Position numbers and translations under genes: made by a program. Positions 24,680 to 33,520 of a stretch of 36,914 nt of DNA are shown one piece after another (position 1 is the first letter of the stretch; every line of letters begins with the position of its first letter). Under the pieces are notes generated by a model. The model was not told where the DNA came from. It ran no database searches and saw only the letters and a program-made list of their open reading frames with translations. The DNA comes from a virus, in the IMG/VR virus record IMGVR_UViG_3300033146_000494, positions 1 to 36,914 of that record; one strand, written 5' to 3'.

Positions 24680-25642
24680 TTAATCCTTTAATTTAATTCT
24701 ATAATCTATATCGCCAAGGTTACTAACCCGCTCAGTTAATAAGTTCATATCTACTAAGTTTCTTTGTAGTAGTATATAATCTCTATCGTACCCTCTCGCT
24801 TTAAAAGCTTTTTCTGTTATATCCCAAATCTCCTCCTCTGTTAAATCTTTAAGATAAGGTATCAAGTCTTGGAGCTTCTTATCAGAAGTCTTAGTCATAA
24901 CCCCTATAGGTAATGGCTCATCTCTAAAAAGCTTACATATAAACTGGAACCCTGCTCTAGGGAGTCCTTTAATATTATCAACTGCATCACCTGCTATTGT
25001 CTGTAAAGCTGTCCAGTATCTAGTTGTTTTCTCATCAACTGTAACCCACTTCATATCTGTATCTACTCTAGTGTAAGTATTCAAGTGTGTACCTACAACA
25101 CTATAAAGTATATCTTTATCTGAAGCACACAAGATATACTTATCAGTATATAGCTTCTTTTTAAGAACTACAATATCATCAGCTTCATATTCAGTAGCTA
25201 TACTACCTTTATAAGTTGTTAATAGCTTTTCCTTAAGTTCAGATAGACCAGCTGGAGATGCTTTACCAGCTCTATTAGCTTTATAGTTTGGATAAATTTT
25301 ATATCTAAAATTATCTCTACCCCCAGTAAAATGTAGCTCTACCTCTCTACACCCAGTGATATGTAGTAAAGCATCTATCTTATCTACGCAGACCTTATAA
25401 GCTATATCAATATCTAAGGTTCTATAAGTACCTCCCATAGGGTCATAAGTGTTATTAGATATAATACCCTCCCACTCCTCCTCTGTGTACTCTGACTGCG
25501 GTAGTAGGTAACTCTCCTGCTGGCAATTAAGACAAGCTACATAAGCCATAGTATCGGCATCTACTAACGCTATTTTATCGTTCTTATCAGCTCCACGCTT
25601 ACCATACTCATCAAAGTTCAGCTCTACGACCTCATCTTCCAT
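24680..25642 (-). CDS. 5'-3' exonuclease (FEN/PolA-type)
   Basis: 320 residues. Acidic metal-binding motifs appear in family order: LVDADTMAY (about 26-34), EYEADDIVVLKK (about 155-166), ASDKDILY (about 176-183) and the H3TH-like IAGDAVDNIKGLPRAG (about 213-228). The enzyme removes RNA primers and flaps and degrades host DNA in phage relatives. It lies one base from the polymerase gene, so the two activities of bacterial Pol I are encoded as separate neighbours. Confidence 0.88.
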   Translation of the reverse strand: MEDEVVELNFDEYGKRGADKNDKIALVDADTMAYVACLNCQQESYLLPQSEYTEEEWEGIISNNTYDPMGGTYRTLDIDIAYKVCVDKIDALLHITGCREVELHFTGGRDNFRYKIYPNYKANRAGKASPAGLSELKEKLLTTYKGSIATEYEADDIVVLKKKLYTDKYILCASDKDILYSVVGTHLNTYTRVDTDMKWVTVDEKTTRYWTALQTIAGDAVDNIKGLPRAGFQFICKLFRDEPLPIGVMTKTSDKKLQDLIPYLKDLTEEEIWDITEKAFKARGYDRDYILLQRNLVDMNLLTERVSNLGDIDYRIKLKD

Positions 25643-27547
25643 TTAAATCTCCTTACATACATATTTACTTGTTTCTGTGGCTAAGGTGTTAGAGCCACAA
25701 GCAGGGCATATACCTACTACCTCACTACCTATAGTATCAAATTCCCAAGAATATTTGTTGGTAATATCATCACAATCACAACACTTTAAATAAGAGTAAT
25801 CATTATACTCCACCTCTACAGGCATAGGTATATCTTTATACTTAAGCATATTAAGCTTGCAAGTCTCCACCCAAGCTTTTTTCATAGCTTTTACAAGCTC
25901 ACCAGCCCAAAATCTCTCAGAACCTTTAGGAACTCTTAGATAGATAGCATCGTGAACAACATTATAGATGTACTTAATAGCTATACCTCCCTCAACTCTT
26001 AGTAAATAATGTATAGCTAGCTTCACTGTTTCAGCTATACACCCCTGCGTAGAGTAGTTAATAGCATCAGTACCTAGCTTAGCCATTGCTATATGCCCTT
26101 GTGGTGTTCTATTAGGTGTATCTTTATAAGTATTCCACTTATTACTGGCATACTTAGCAATACTGGGGTACTTCTTCTGGTATCGTGTCTTTATAGCTAA
26201 GGACTCCTCATCAGTAAACTTAACACCATAACTCTCATAGGCGTATTCACTAAAAGTCTTAGCCGACATACCGAAAATAAAACCAAACGAGATAGCTTTA
26301 CCTTTTTGTCTATCTTCCTTAGTAACATTCTCATATTTAAGGGAGGTGTCTGCCAACATAGCTGATACTTTGTGTAAATCTCTACCAACCATAAGCTCTC
26401 TATACATAGCCTCATCACCCATAATACTACAACCTGCTCTAAGTTCAGCTGTTGAGTAATCAGCGTGAACTACTACTGTATCCTTAGTATCTGTGTTCAT
26501 AAGATATTGGAGCTTTCTTGGTATCTGCTGAGCATTTACTCCATCAGGTACTGCACCTTTACCACAACTGGTAAATCTACCTGTTGTGGCTCCAGCTGGG
26601 TTATATTTAGTAAACACTTTAGGTCTATTATAAGCCGATAAAAAAGACTCCAACTTTCTATTAGCCCTGTTAGAGAGTACAAGGTCTGCTAGTTCTGCAC
26701 CTTTACCACCTCCAGTTACTTGACCAATAAGAAACCTCTTATCTGTAGATGCAGGCTCAGAACCTAACACCTTACTAAATGCTTCTTTAATCTGCTTAGG
26801 TGAGTTAGTATTAAGATACTTAGACTTACCACAATTAAGACCTAACTTGTTGGCTACATCTTCAAGCTTTTTATACTCATCAATTAGGATATGCTCTAAT
26901 TTATCAAGCTCTTCTATTACTTTATCTTGGTCAATTACTAGCCCGTTCTGCTGATAATCAACACAATATTTTAAGGATAGTATATCTACCTTATAAGCTA
27001 GAATCTCTCTAGCTTGTTGAACCTTAGGAAGTTCCCAAAGTTCACTAAGTGCTATAACATCTACTGCTGAATATTGTAGTTGTGATTTAGATAATCTAGC
27101 ACCTCTAATAAACCCTGCTTTCTGTAAGTTAGATTTGTCTAAGCCATCATAAAGCTTTTCATTAACTAAGTAATGTACTACATTATCTAATCCATACTTG
27201 CTTGTGTAGCTTGGGTGTTTTGGTAGTTTAGGGTATGCCATTCTTACTAGATACATAGTATCATCAAACTCTCTAGTAGTTAGATTAAGAGTACCGAAAT
27301 CGTAAGAAGCGTTATGCCAAACTGTATGAAAATCTCTAAAGCTCTCTCTAAAGATGTTGTAGTCGCAGTAGTCAAAATCAAAAAGATAAGGAATACCGTC
27401 TTTTTGATATGCTTGAACTATTCTAGGGTTGGCATATAATGTTTCTCCCTCAGTATCACAAAATAGGGGTTTAGTTTTATCAAAACCAGCTAAGGTCTTT
27501 AACATCTCTTCTGTATCTTTAATTACCTTGTAAGTAATCTCACTCAT
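25643..27547 (-). CDS. Family-A DNA polymerase with proofreading and a C-terminal zinc ribbon
   Basis: 634 residues. The 3'-5' exonuclease has DTE (31-33), HNASYD (78-83) and YSAVD (159-163). Palm and finger motifs follow: A, HADYSTAELR (D363); B, RQKGKAISFGF (413-423); C, VVHDAI (H532, D533). In most family-A enzymes the residue after that D is E, here A534. The last about 45 residues add C589, C590, C592, C614, C617 and C631, a zinc-ribbon-like extension not present in T7 polymerase. It is the replicative polymerase; a palindrome and a terminator-like hairpin lie upstream. Confidence 0.93.
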   Translation of the reverse strand: MSEITYKVIKDTEEMLKTLAGFDKTKPLFCDTEGETLYANPRIVQAYQKDGIPYLFDFDYCDYNIFRESFRDFHTVWHNASYDFGTLNLTTREFDDTMYLVRMAYPKLPKHPSYTSKYGLDNVVHYLVNEKLYDGLDKSNLQKAGFIRGARLSKSQLQYSAVDVIALSELWELPKVQQAREILAYKVDILSLKYCVDYQQNGLVIDQDKVIEELDKLEHILIDEYKKLEDVANKLGLNCGKSKYLNTNSPKQIKEAFSKVLGSEPASTDKRFLIGQVTGGGKGAELADLVLSNRANRKLESFLSAYNRPKVFTKYNPAGATTGRFTSCGKGAVPDGVNAQQIPRKLQYLMNTDTKDTVVVHADYSTAELRAGCSIMGDEAMYRELMVGRDLHKVSAMLADTSLKYENVTKEDRQKGKAISFGFIFGMSAKTFSEYAYESYGVKFTDEESLAIKTRYQKKYPSIAKYASNKWNTYKDTPNRTPQGHIAMAKLGTDAINYSTQGCIAETVKLAIHYLLRVEGGIAIKYIYNVVHDAIYLRVPKGSERFWAGELVKAMKKAWVETCKLNMLKYKDIPMPVEVEYNDYSYLKCCDCDDITNKYSWEFDTIGSEVVGICPACGSNTLATETSKYVCKEI

Positions 27548-27563
27548 TGTTAAACCTTTCTAA

Positions 27564-27578
27564 TTGCATTTAATGCAA
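27564..27578. promoter_or_regulatory. Palindromic operator candidate upstream of the polymerase gene
   Basis: TTGCATTTAATGCAA is a perfect 15-base palindrome with a central T, 17 bp upstream of the polymerase ATG. A near copy (14 of 15) lies at 33446-33460 in the gene-free region. It may bind a phage regulator or a replication protein. Confidence 0.45.
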
Positions 27579-27595
27579 CATTTTAAATATATTAA

Positions 27596-27614
27596 AGAGG
27601 GTTAATAACCCTCT
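27596..27614 (-). terminator. Intrinsic terminator candidate after the SSB gene
   Basis: AGAGGGTTA and TAACCCTCT form a nine-base-pair stem with a one-base centre, 20 bp downstream of the SSB stop on the leftward transcript. The bases that follow in the direction of transcription are TTTAATATATTT. This fits a partial terminator that lowers polymerase-gene expression relative to SSB. Confidence 0.5.
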
Positions 27615-27633
27615 AAGCTGTCTATAAGACTAC

Positions 27634-28374
27634 TTATGATGCATCTATAACATCATCTTCTGCTGTATCTGGAATAGGTGTAGCAGAAGATAAATCAAGC
27701 TCCTCACCCTCATCGATAACATCATCTTCTGCTGTATCTGGAATAGGTGTAGCAGAAGATAAATCAAGCTCCTCACCCTCATCGATAATATCAACATCGA
27801 CTTTGCCAGTGTATTTCACTAATGTAATTAACTGAACAGCGTTAAGATAGAGTGACACACCCTTAGTCAGACCTGCGTCTGTTTTGACCTCATACACTTG
27901 GGCTGTACCATAGATACGCCCTCTTGACCCTTTACCAATACTCCAATCAGCGTTATTAACTTCATTAGTAATCTCTTTACCTCTACCTGTTACAATATCT
28001 ACTACTTTAGGTCTCACCTTACCATTAATTTTAAAAGTAGTGTTTGTTTTAAAATTTACTACGACTCTACCACTAGGGACTTTAAGCACCTCTTCTGTCT
28101 TAGGGTCGATAGTTCCATCAGGACAATCTACCATAATCTGCTTAATACCGTTAGAAGCAGGTAGTCCTTTAGTACCAGTCTTAGTTTTGTACTCATTCCA
28201 CACATCGTCAATCTGCTTCTTAATATACTTAAACTCTTCTGAGTTCTCATCAAACTCGATAGATGCTAAGAATTGCATTTTAGGTGGTTTACCCTCACCT
28301 GCTATATTCTTACCCTCACCAGTGATATATACCCAGTTTAAATCTCCAGTTAATGTTTTAATTGTCTTTGCCAT
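27634..28374 (-). CDS. ssb: Single-stranded DNA-binding protein, Enc34-like
   Basis: 246 residues. The core, with SGRVVVNFKTNTTFKINGKV (about 108-127) and IGKGSRGRIYGTAQVYEV (about 152-169), then GVSLYLNAVQLITLVKY, matches the phage ssDNA-binding family that includes Enc34 SSB, an OB fold related in role to T7 gp2.5. It coats replication intermediates. The acidic C-terminal tail, which in SSBs contacts polymerase and helicase, is carried twice in tandem (period 23 residues). It is the first gene after the structured stem-loop region. Confidence 0.82.
   Translation of the reverse strand: MAKTIKTLTGDLNWVYITGEGKNIAGEGKPPKMQFLASIEFDENSEEFKYIKKQIDDVWNEYKTKTGTKGLPASNGIKQIMVDCPDGTIDPKTEEVLKVPSGRVVVNFKTNTTFKINGKVRPKVVDIVTGRGKEITNEVNNADWSIGKGSRGRIYGTAQVYEVKTDAGLTKGVSLYLNAVQLITLVKYTGKVDVDIIDEGEELDLSSATPIPDTAEDDVIDEGEELDLSSATPIPDTAEDDVIDAS
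27652..27789. repeat. 69-bp tandem duplication in the SSB tail
   Basis: Bases 27652-27720 and 27721-27789 are identical except for the last position. Each unit encodes DEGEELDLSSATPIPDTAED plus three residues, in frame. The near identity indicates a recent expansion. Confidence 0.95.
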
Positions 28375-28480
28375 CTGTTAATCCTTATTAGTTTAGTTTA
28401 GTTTATAGAGCGGTTCATTTGTTTAATATTGTTTGTATAATATTAGCGTTTCATTTAGCACCTTCTATTAGATTTAAGCA

Positions 28481-28564
28481 GTTGCTTATAACACCCTACC
28501 GTAAAGGAGGAGGTTTGACATACCGATAAAAGAGAATAAACTTCGGTAGGGTGTTATAAGCAAC
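28481..28564 (-). ncRNA. Long perfect stem-loop with CCTCCTCC loop (structured leader or small RNA candidate)
   Basis: Bases 28481-28501 and 28544-28564 are a perfect 21-base-pair inverted repeat (arms begin GTTGCTTATAACACC) around a 42-base loop. Leftward transcription puts CCTCCTCC in the loop, the complement of a Shine-Dalgarno sequence. Inner TACCG (28521-28525) could compete with the outer arm for pairing with CGGTA, so two folds are possible. It lies between the SSB gene and a hypothetical gene. It is a cis-acting leader, a small RNA, or a DNA structure for replication; which of these is not determined. Confidence 0.45.
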
Positions 28565-28578
28565 CTATTAAAAGTTGT

Positions 28579-28604
28579 TAGATACTAACTATAGTTAGTA
28601 TCTA
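28579..28604. repeat. Perfect 26-bp palindrome
   Basis: The sequence from 28579 to 28604 is fully self-complementary, centred between 28591 and 28592 (half: TAGATACTAACTA). It lies just past the stop of the hypothetical gene at 28619. Leftward transcription is followed by ACAACTTTT, so it may be a terminator, or it may be a symmetrical protein-binding site. Confidence 0.8.
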
Positions 28605-28618
28605 CGGTTGACAGTAAG

Positions 28619-29164
28619 TTACTGTATAAAGTCTTCAGACTTAGTTGTAAGAACACCTACAGAGGAGAAGTCGGGTTTTTCCTCTTTAAGCTCTTGAAGC
28701 ACTTTTTTAAGTTCTTCAATCTCTTCAATAGCATCTGCTGAGGACATATCAACATTCATAATATCATCAGTTACGGATTTCTGAGAAGCTAGGTTTACTC
28801 TTTTAAATCTTTTAGCGATAGACTCACCATCAGCTGATAGGATTTTACTAGAACCAGTTTTATCTTCATAAAAGTATTCCGTAGTTGCGGGGAGCCATAC
28901 GCCCGATACTGAACATAATACCTCTGTAAACTTACCATCTTCATCACACTTAGTGACTTCTTCAAGTGGCTTACGCGTAACCCCCGCACCTTTAGGCTTC
29001 AAGAACTCATCTGTAATTTCTGTGTAGTGAGTCTCTACCTTCTTAATTAGATTAGATAGAGTTGCTTCATTAACTTTAGTAACCCCGTCAAGCTCATCTC
29101 TGATGATTTGCGGTAGTTCTGCTAGAGCTGAGCGTACCTTTTGGTAAATTGCTAGTTTTGTCAT
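28619..29164 (-). CDS. Hypothetical protein with acidic coiled-coil tail
   Basis: 181 residues, ATG 29164 behind AAAGGATAACAA, the same leader used by the early genes. No domain is recognised. The N-terminal 100 residues are mixed helix and strand with two cysteines (C73 and C84); the C-terminus (SADAIEEIEELKKVLQELKE, about 143-162) is a coiled coil. It lies between helicase and SSB genes and may be a replication accessory or recombination mediator. The palindrome at 28579-28604 follows it. Confidence 0.7.
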   Translation of the reverse strand: MTKLAIYQKVRSALAELPQIIRDELDGVTKVNEATLSNLIKKVETHYTEITDEFLKPKGAGVTRKPLEEVTKCDEDGKFTEVLCSVSGVWLPATTEYFYEDKTGSSKILSADGESIAKRFKRVNLASQKSVTDDIMNVDMSSADAIEEIEELKKVLQELKEEKPDFSSVGVLTTKSEDFIQ

Positions 29165-29244
29165 TTGTTATCCTTTGTGTTATTGTTTAGATAAGGTATT
29201 ATATAATAATAAACTTAATCTAAAATTAAATTCAGAGTATTTCT

Positions 29245-30606
29245 TTAATTTGTGTAAATTCTCTTTTTTGCTCTACTCATAGCTACATAAAGCAGTTTCA
29301 ACTTCTCTTTTTGATTTTTACATCGATTGAGGTCTTTTATATCTATATATACCTCCTCAAACTCTTGACCTTGCGATTTATGGATAGTTTGACAATGTGG
29401 GTAGTCTATCGTACATACATAATCATTAAGTGTCTTAAATCGCTTGTATTGACCCTTCGAGTCCTCACCACTTGCGTTTGCCTTAGCTAAGGCTTCTCCA
29501 TACTCAGAGCGTATTTGTTTATTTTGATAGACACCGAAAATACAAGGGTAAGTCAACCCGTTACTAGCTCTCAGTAATTTAACACCTTTAAGAGTGCTTA
29601 TAGCTTTTAGAGGATTGTACTTCGTTAGTGCGTCTATAATGCCACCATTACTAATAGTAAGCTCAGTAAAAGGACTCATCTCCTCCCACTCTTCAAACTC
29701 TAGCTCCTCTCTGAGAGAATAATTGTAAAGCTTATCCCCTTTCTTAGGTCTTTTATAACCTTGTATAGCTGTATTATGGGCTTCTACGCTCTCATTAGTA
29801 TAAGATAGCATAATCTTACTAGATGCTTTAGAAGCTTTATATACCTTATCAATATCACAATCTCTAATAAACGCTGAGGTCTCTTCTATCTTACTTAGTG
29901 GTATAGTACCCTCTAGCATATCTAATACCTGCTTTATAGGTTTAGCTAAGGTGTCAGCCTGTCTATGTATAGTGGTCAACTGTAACCAAAACTTAGTGTT
30001 ATGTAAGTTGTTAGTAGTAATACCCCCAACCCCATCAACGGGGCTGAGTTGGTTTAAATCACCTATATATAACACTTTTAACGGTTTAGGTACTATAGCA
30101 TCAGGTGGTAGTATGTACTCTGTATAGCTTGTCATATACCCACAAGACTTACAAGCGTCACCATCTCCAAAATCAGCATCACAAGCTTCGCATAATAGCT
30201 TCTTATCACTAACAGAGTCTTTGAGCGTTTCTTCATCTTGTAAATCTCCTATACTAAAGTAGTCTCTCTCACCAACAAAAGAAAACTCATCTACTATAAG
30301 TAACTGTAAAGGTTCAGGAGTTCCATACTGTCTACTGACAATCAAAGAGCGTACACTCTCAGCCCTTTGATTAACATTAGGACGCTTCTTAAGCCAAGAA
30401 TGTAAGGTACTGATAGGTGTAGTGCTTGGTAGCTTCTCTATTAATACCTCCTTAGCTTTGTGTGTGTAAGCTACCACTTGATAAGTAATATTAAGTTTAT
30501 CTAGTGTGTTTATAATCTCAGCCAATTTTGTAGTCTTACCAGTGCCTGCCGAACCAGTTATAAACATCTCTAGGTCTTCATCTTGATTTAAGAATTTAGT
30601 TATCAT
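29245..30606 (-). CDS. SF1B DNA helicase (Dda/RecD-like) with a zinc-binding insertion
   Basis: 453 residues. Motif I GSAGTGKT (18-25), motif II VDEFS (105-109), motif III YIGDLNQLSP (180-189), motif V TIHKSQGQEFEEVYID and motif VI LYVAMSRAKKR are all present, so it should unwind DNA 5' to 3', as Dda does. Between motifs II and III sits CEACDADFGDGDACKSC (139-155), two CxxC pairs that would bind one zinc ion, an unusual insertion for this family. It is transcribed just downstream of the primase-helicase gene. Confidence 0.88.
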   Translation of the reverse strand: MITKFLNQDEDLEMFITGSAGTGKTTKLAEIINTLDKLNITYQVVAYTHKAKEVLIEKLPSTTPISTLHSWLKKRPNVNQRAESVRSLIVSRQYGTPEPLQLLIVDEFSFVGERDYFSIGDLQDEETLKDSVSDKKLLCEACDADFGDGDACKSCGYMTSYTEYILPPDAIVPKPLKVLYIGDLNQLSPVDGVGGITTNNLHNTKFWLQLTTIHRQADTLAKPIKQVLDMLEGTIPLSKIEETSAFIRDCDIDKVYKASKASSKIMLSYTNESVEAHNTAIQGYKRPKKGDKLYNYSLREELEFEEWEEMSPFTELTISNGGIIDALTKYNPLKAISTLKGVKLLRASNGLTYPCIFGVYQNKQIRSEYGEALAKANASGEDSKGQYKRFKTLNDYVCTIDYPHCQTIHKSQGQEFEEVYIDIKDLNRCKNQKEKLKLLYVAMSRAKKRIYTN

Positions 30607-30607
30607 T

Positions 30608-33010
30608 TTAGTTCTCCTTTAATAATTTACATAATCTAGTAGTGTTATTATCAGCTATTATCATAGTCTTATAACCTTTACCACTTATAGCATATCTCAT
30701 AGCAATAGTAGTAGCTTTAATAGTTGCGTCCTCACACTTATCAGCATTTAATAAGTGTGAGGCGATTAATAGTATCAGTAAATATCTAGTCATAATTTCT
30801 CCTTGCTCTTTGGTAATATCTACGCGTATAGCATTAACTACCTTTGTATATCTTGTAGGGTTAGTATCTCTACTCACCACAAATCCTAATGCTCTTGCTT
30901 GTCTAGGTGTTATATCTGTGTCAAATACTATCCCATCTTTTGTTTCCCCCTTCAGTGGTATTGTTAGTCGCCCTCTAGCTACGAAGTAGACCTCTATAAG
31001 CTCCTCTAAATCATACTTAAACTTATAAGGGTCTGTTCTATCCTTATGGTCTAAGAGTATCTTTAGTTGCGTCCCTATATCTCTATAGGACTCAGCCTCT
31101 TCTTTTGCTAAATCTCTCATAGTGTTATCAAGCCATAATACCGCATTGGTATAGGCTAATGGAGTAGTTATAGGTAAGTCTCTGAGGAATAGGCAATACT
31201 CTATAAGCTCAGGGGCTATAAGCTTCTCATTAACCTCTTCAGTGCTTAGTCGCTTACCTGTAAATGCACTGAAGGTAACCACTCTTCTATCATTAGTTTG
31301 CGTTGTTAGCATCTCGCTTTTATTTGAAGATGCCATCAGGGTTAATGTATTCCTTTGGTAAGACGCATTAGCTCCTTTACCTTGCTCTTTTATCGTAACA
31401 CTACCACTCACCTGTTTAATGTCATTGAGTACTTTAGGGGTAATAACAATCTCAGGTAGTTTAACAAACATACACCCAACCCAATCACTATTAAACTGGC
31501 TGTTGCTAGATGTAAAGTCCGCTATACCTATCTGTTGAGTGATAATACCAAGCACTCCATCTAATAGTGCGTCCTTACCAGTACCTTGCTGTCCCATCAG
31601 ATGAAATACTAAAGGGCTATACTCCATAGTTTTAAGCTTGTGGCTAATAAACTCGTGAAACAATCTCTTAAGACGCTCTCTATCTTCGTGAGAGTGGTCA
31701 CGCATTAAAGAGTTTAGTATCTTATTAATATGGTGGGGGCAGTGCGACCTGCTCTCTCTATGTTGTAGATGCTCACCTCTGATAATCGCTAGATAAGCAG
31801 TAGGTTGATAAGTATTGTATAGCAACTCACCATCTATAAGGTTCTCCCCTGCTTTTAAGTAGTTTCTGTTCACAAGCGTCACCGTTTCCATAGAGGATAT
31901 GAGTTTACTCATAACCTTAGATGTTAGCTCTTGGTAACTTAAATCTGCTCCCGCATACCTCACAACAAAGTTAGACGACTGTAGGGTTTTCTTAAAGTTA
32001 GCTAAGCTGTTGATTAGTAGAGGTACACCCCCATCTGCCTTCGGTATGATATAATTATCATCTACAGTTCTGTAGACCTTTACATACCCATACCCATTAC
32101 TACTAACTAATACCTCCTCACTCATATTAGGGATATACCTAAATACTGGGGTACCATCAGGGTAGGTCTGTGTAGTTAAGTTACTTAGAAAGTCTGCTAA
32201 CCTAATATTGCTCCAGCAGTCACTCCACAGGTGTGTGGTTATTAGCTCTATTAAGGAGGCGTGTAGCTCTTCTGATATTGAAGGGTCTCCTGCTATCTTG
32301 GAGCTTAATGCTTGTATGTACCCTGTACCTTCCCCCTCTAGGACTCTATCAGGGTGGTAATCAGGCTTTACCATATCTTTATAAGCCATCGGAGTTATTA
32401 CTCTGAAGATGGCTTCAAGATGCTTTTGGTAATCCCTGCTATCTATATAGAGTGTTATAGCCTCCTCTATTCTAGCCCCCATATAGGAGAGTGTACTAAC
32501 ATAATCACCCGTGTAGCTTTGTATCGCTTTTGTTAGATTCTCAACTAGGTAGTCAACGATAGAATCAGGAATCTCTTCTATGTGGTCTATATGCCCGTTA
32601 AACACGCTCTTCGTAGTATTACCTACGCACGCGGTGAATACTAATGACTTACCTTTCAGTACATCGATAGAGTTTACTTTAACTCTATTAGGTTTATTAG
32701 TGAGTACACTCTCATTGAAATACTTTGAGGGCTTAAAATAAAAGTGCTTCTCTCCTTTATCTGATACCACTACATAAGTATCAGTAATGTTTAGAGAGTC
32801 TATAGCCTTGGTAGCGTCCAATGAGTCACAATCTATAACCACTAAGTCGTTGTCTGGTCTTATTGCGTAGCTTCTTATGTCTTCAGCCCTCAGGCGTTCG
32901 TTAAAAGTTTCCCAATCTCTTGGTAATTTAGGTTTTATGTTACCATCATACAGTTTCTTACCAGTCTCTCTATCTCTAGTTATATCAAACCCTAACGGTA
33001 TTAGCTTCAT
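30608..33010 (-). CDS. Primase-helicase (Prim-Pol N-terminus, SF3/D5-like helicase C-terminus)
   Basis: 800 residues. The N-terminus resembles an archaeo-eukaryotic primase-polymerase domain: VVIDCDS gives D60xD62 and GEKHFYFK the sxH-type H89. The C-terminal third has a Walker A GQQGTGKD (473-480) and a downstream TLMASSNKS segment (motif C-like N) of SF3/D5 helicases. It would prime and unwind DNA at the fork. It overlaps no neighbour and starts two bases after the small upstream gene. The middle 250 residues are unassigned. Confidence 0.85.
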   Translation of the reverse strand: MKLIPLGFDITRDRETGKKLYDGNIKPKLPRDWETFNERLRAEDIRSYAIRPDNDLVVIDCDSLDATKAIDSLNITDTYVVVSDKGEKHFYFKPSKYFNESVLTNKPNRVKVNSIDVLKGKSLVFTACVGNTTKSVFNGHIDHIEEIPDSIVDYLVENLTKAIQSYTGDYVSTLSYMGARIEEAITLYIDSRDYQKHLEAIFRVITPMAYKDMVKPDYHPDRVLEGEGTGYIQALSSKIAGDPSISEELHASLIELITTHLWSDCWSNIRLADFLSNLTTQTYPDGTPVFRYIPNMSEEVLVSSNGYGYVKVYRTVDDNYIIPKADGGVPLLINSLANFKKTLQSSNFVVRYAGADLSYQELTSKVMSKLISSMETVTLVNRNYLKAGENLIDGELLYNTYQPTAYLAIIRGEHLQHRESRSHCPHHINKILNSLMRDHSHEDRERLKRLFHEFISHKLKTMEYSPLVFHLMGQQGTGKDALLDGVLGIITQQIGIADFTSSNSQFNSDWVGCMFVKLPEIVITPKVLNDIKQVSGSVTIKEQGKGANASYQRNTLTLMASSNKSEMLTTQTNDRRVVTFSAFTGKRLSTEEVNEKLIAPELIEYCLFLRDLPITTPLAYTNAVLWLDNTMRDLAKEEAESYRDIGTQLKILLDHKDRTDPYKFKYDLEELIEVYFVARGRLTIPLKGETKDGIVFDTDITPRQARALGFVVSRDTNPTRYTKVVNAIRVDITKEQGEIMTRYLLILLIASHLLNADKCEDATIKATTIAMRYAISGKGYKTMIIADNNTTRLCKLLKEN

Positions 33011-33011
33011 A

Positions 33012-33287
33012 TTAGTCCTTTAGGATTATTGTAATTTGGGTGGAGTTCATTAGAGTAACCTTTAGGGTGTTGGTAGGTTTTAGGTGCGTCATTAAGCTAT
33101 AACAAACTCTTCTAGCAGTTGAGTAGGTGCTTTGTGACATACCTAAGGCTTTTGATAGTTTATTACCGCTTGTAGTATTATAATAGCAACTTACAGTGTA
33201 TAGTAAGGTGTAAAAGCTAGTATTGGTTAACCTGTGAGAGTTAAGGAACTCCTTTAGGTTGCTAAGGTCTAATTCTGTGGTTGTCAT
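33012..33287 (-). CDS. Small HTH-like protein at the head of the replication operon
   Basis: 91 residues behind the strong GGAGG. Residues about 40-65 (GNKLSKALGMSQSTYSTARR) have the spacing of a helix-turn-helix. It is the first gene downstream of the gene-free region and immediately precedes the primase-helicase. An initiator, origin-binding protein or autoregulator would fit this position. The inverted repeat at 33313-33338 just upstream could be its operator. Confidence 0.55.
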   Translation of the reverse strand: MTTTELDLSNLKEFLNSHRLTNTSFYTLLYTVSCYYNTTSGNKLSKALGMSQSTYSTARRVCYSLMTHLKPTNTLKVTLMNSTQITIILKD

Positions 33288-33312
33288 TATATATAATCCT
33301 CCAAATTTGAAT

Positions 33313-33338
33313 AAGGTTATTCTAATATAAATAACCTT
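33313..33338. promoter_or_regulatory. Inverted repeat upstream of the HTH-like gene (operator or leader hairpin)
   Basis: AAGGTTATT and AATAACCTT, nine bases each, flank an eight-base AT-rich loop, 26 bp upstream of the ATG at 33287. A promoter is expected here for the replication operon, but I see no clear -35 box. Confidence 0.45.
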
Positions 33339-33520
33339 TGATAAATATTAATAATATTCGATAACTATCTATAGCGAGGTGACTGCTAGCATAAAATAGA
33401 TTAGGATAGACTTAGTAAAATTCTTTGAAAATTTTTAAATTTTTGTTGCATTGAATGCTATATACAATATACACTTTTTTGGTAACGGTTATACATTTTG
33501 TATATTCGTCACGATGCCCG

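Noticed and set aside
28481-28564. The stem-loop as a MITE-like mobile element
   Set aside because: Flanking bases show no target-site duplication and no second copy was noticed in the window.
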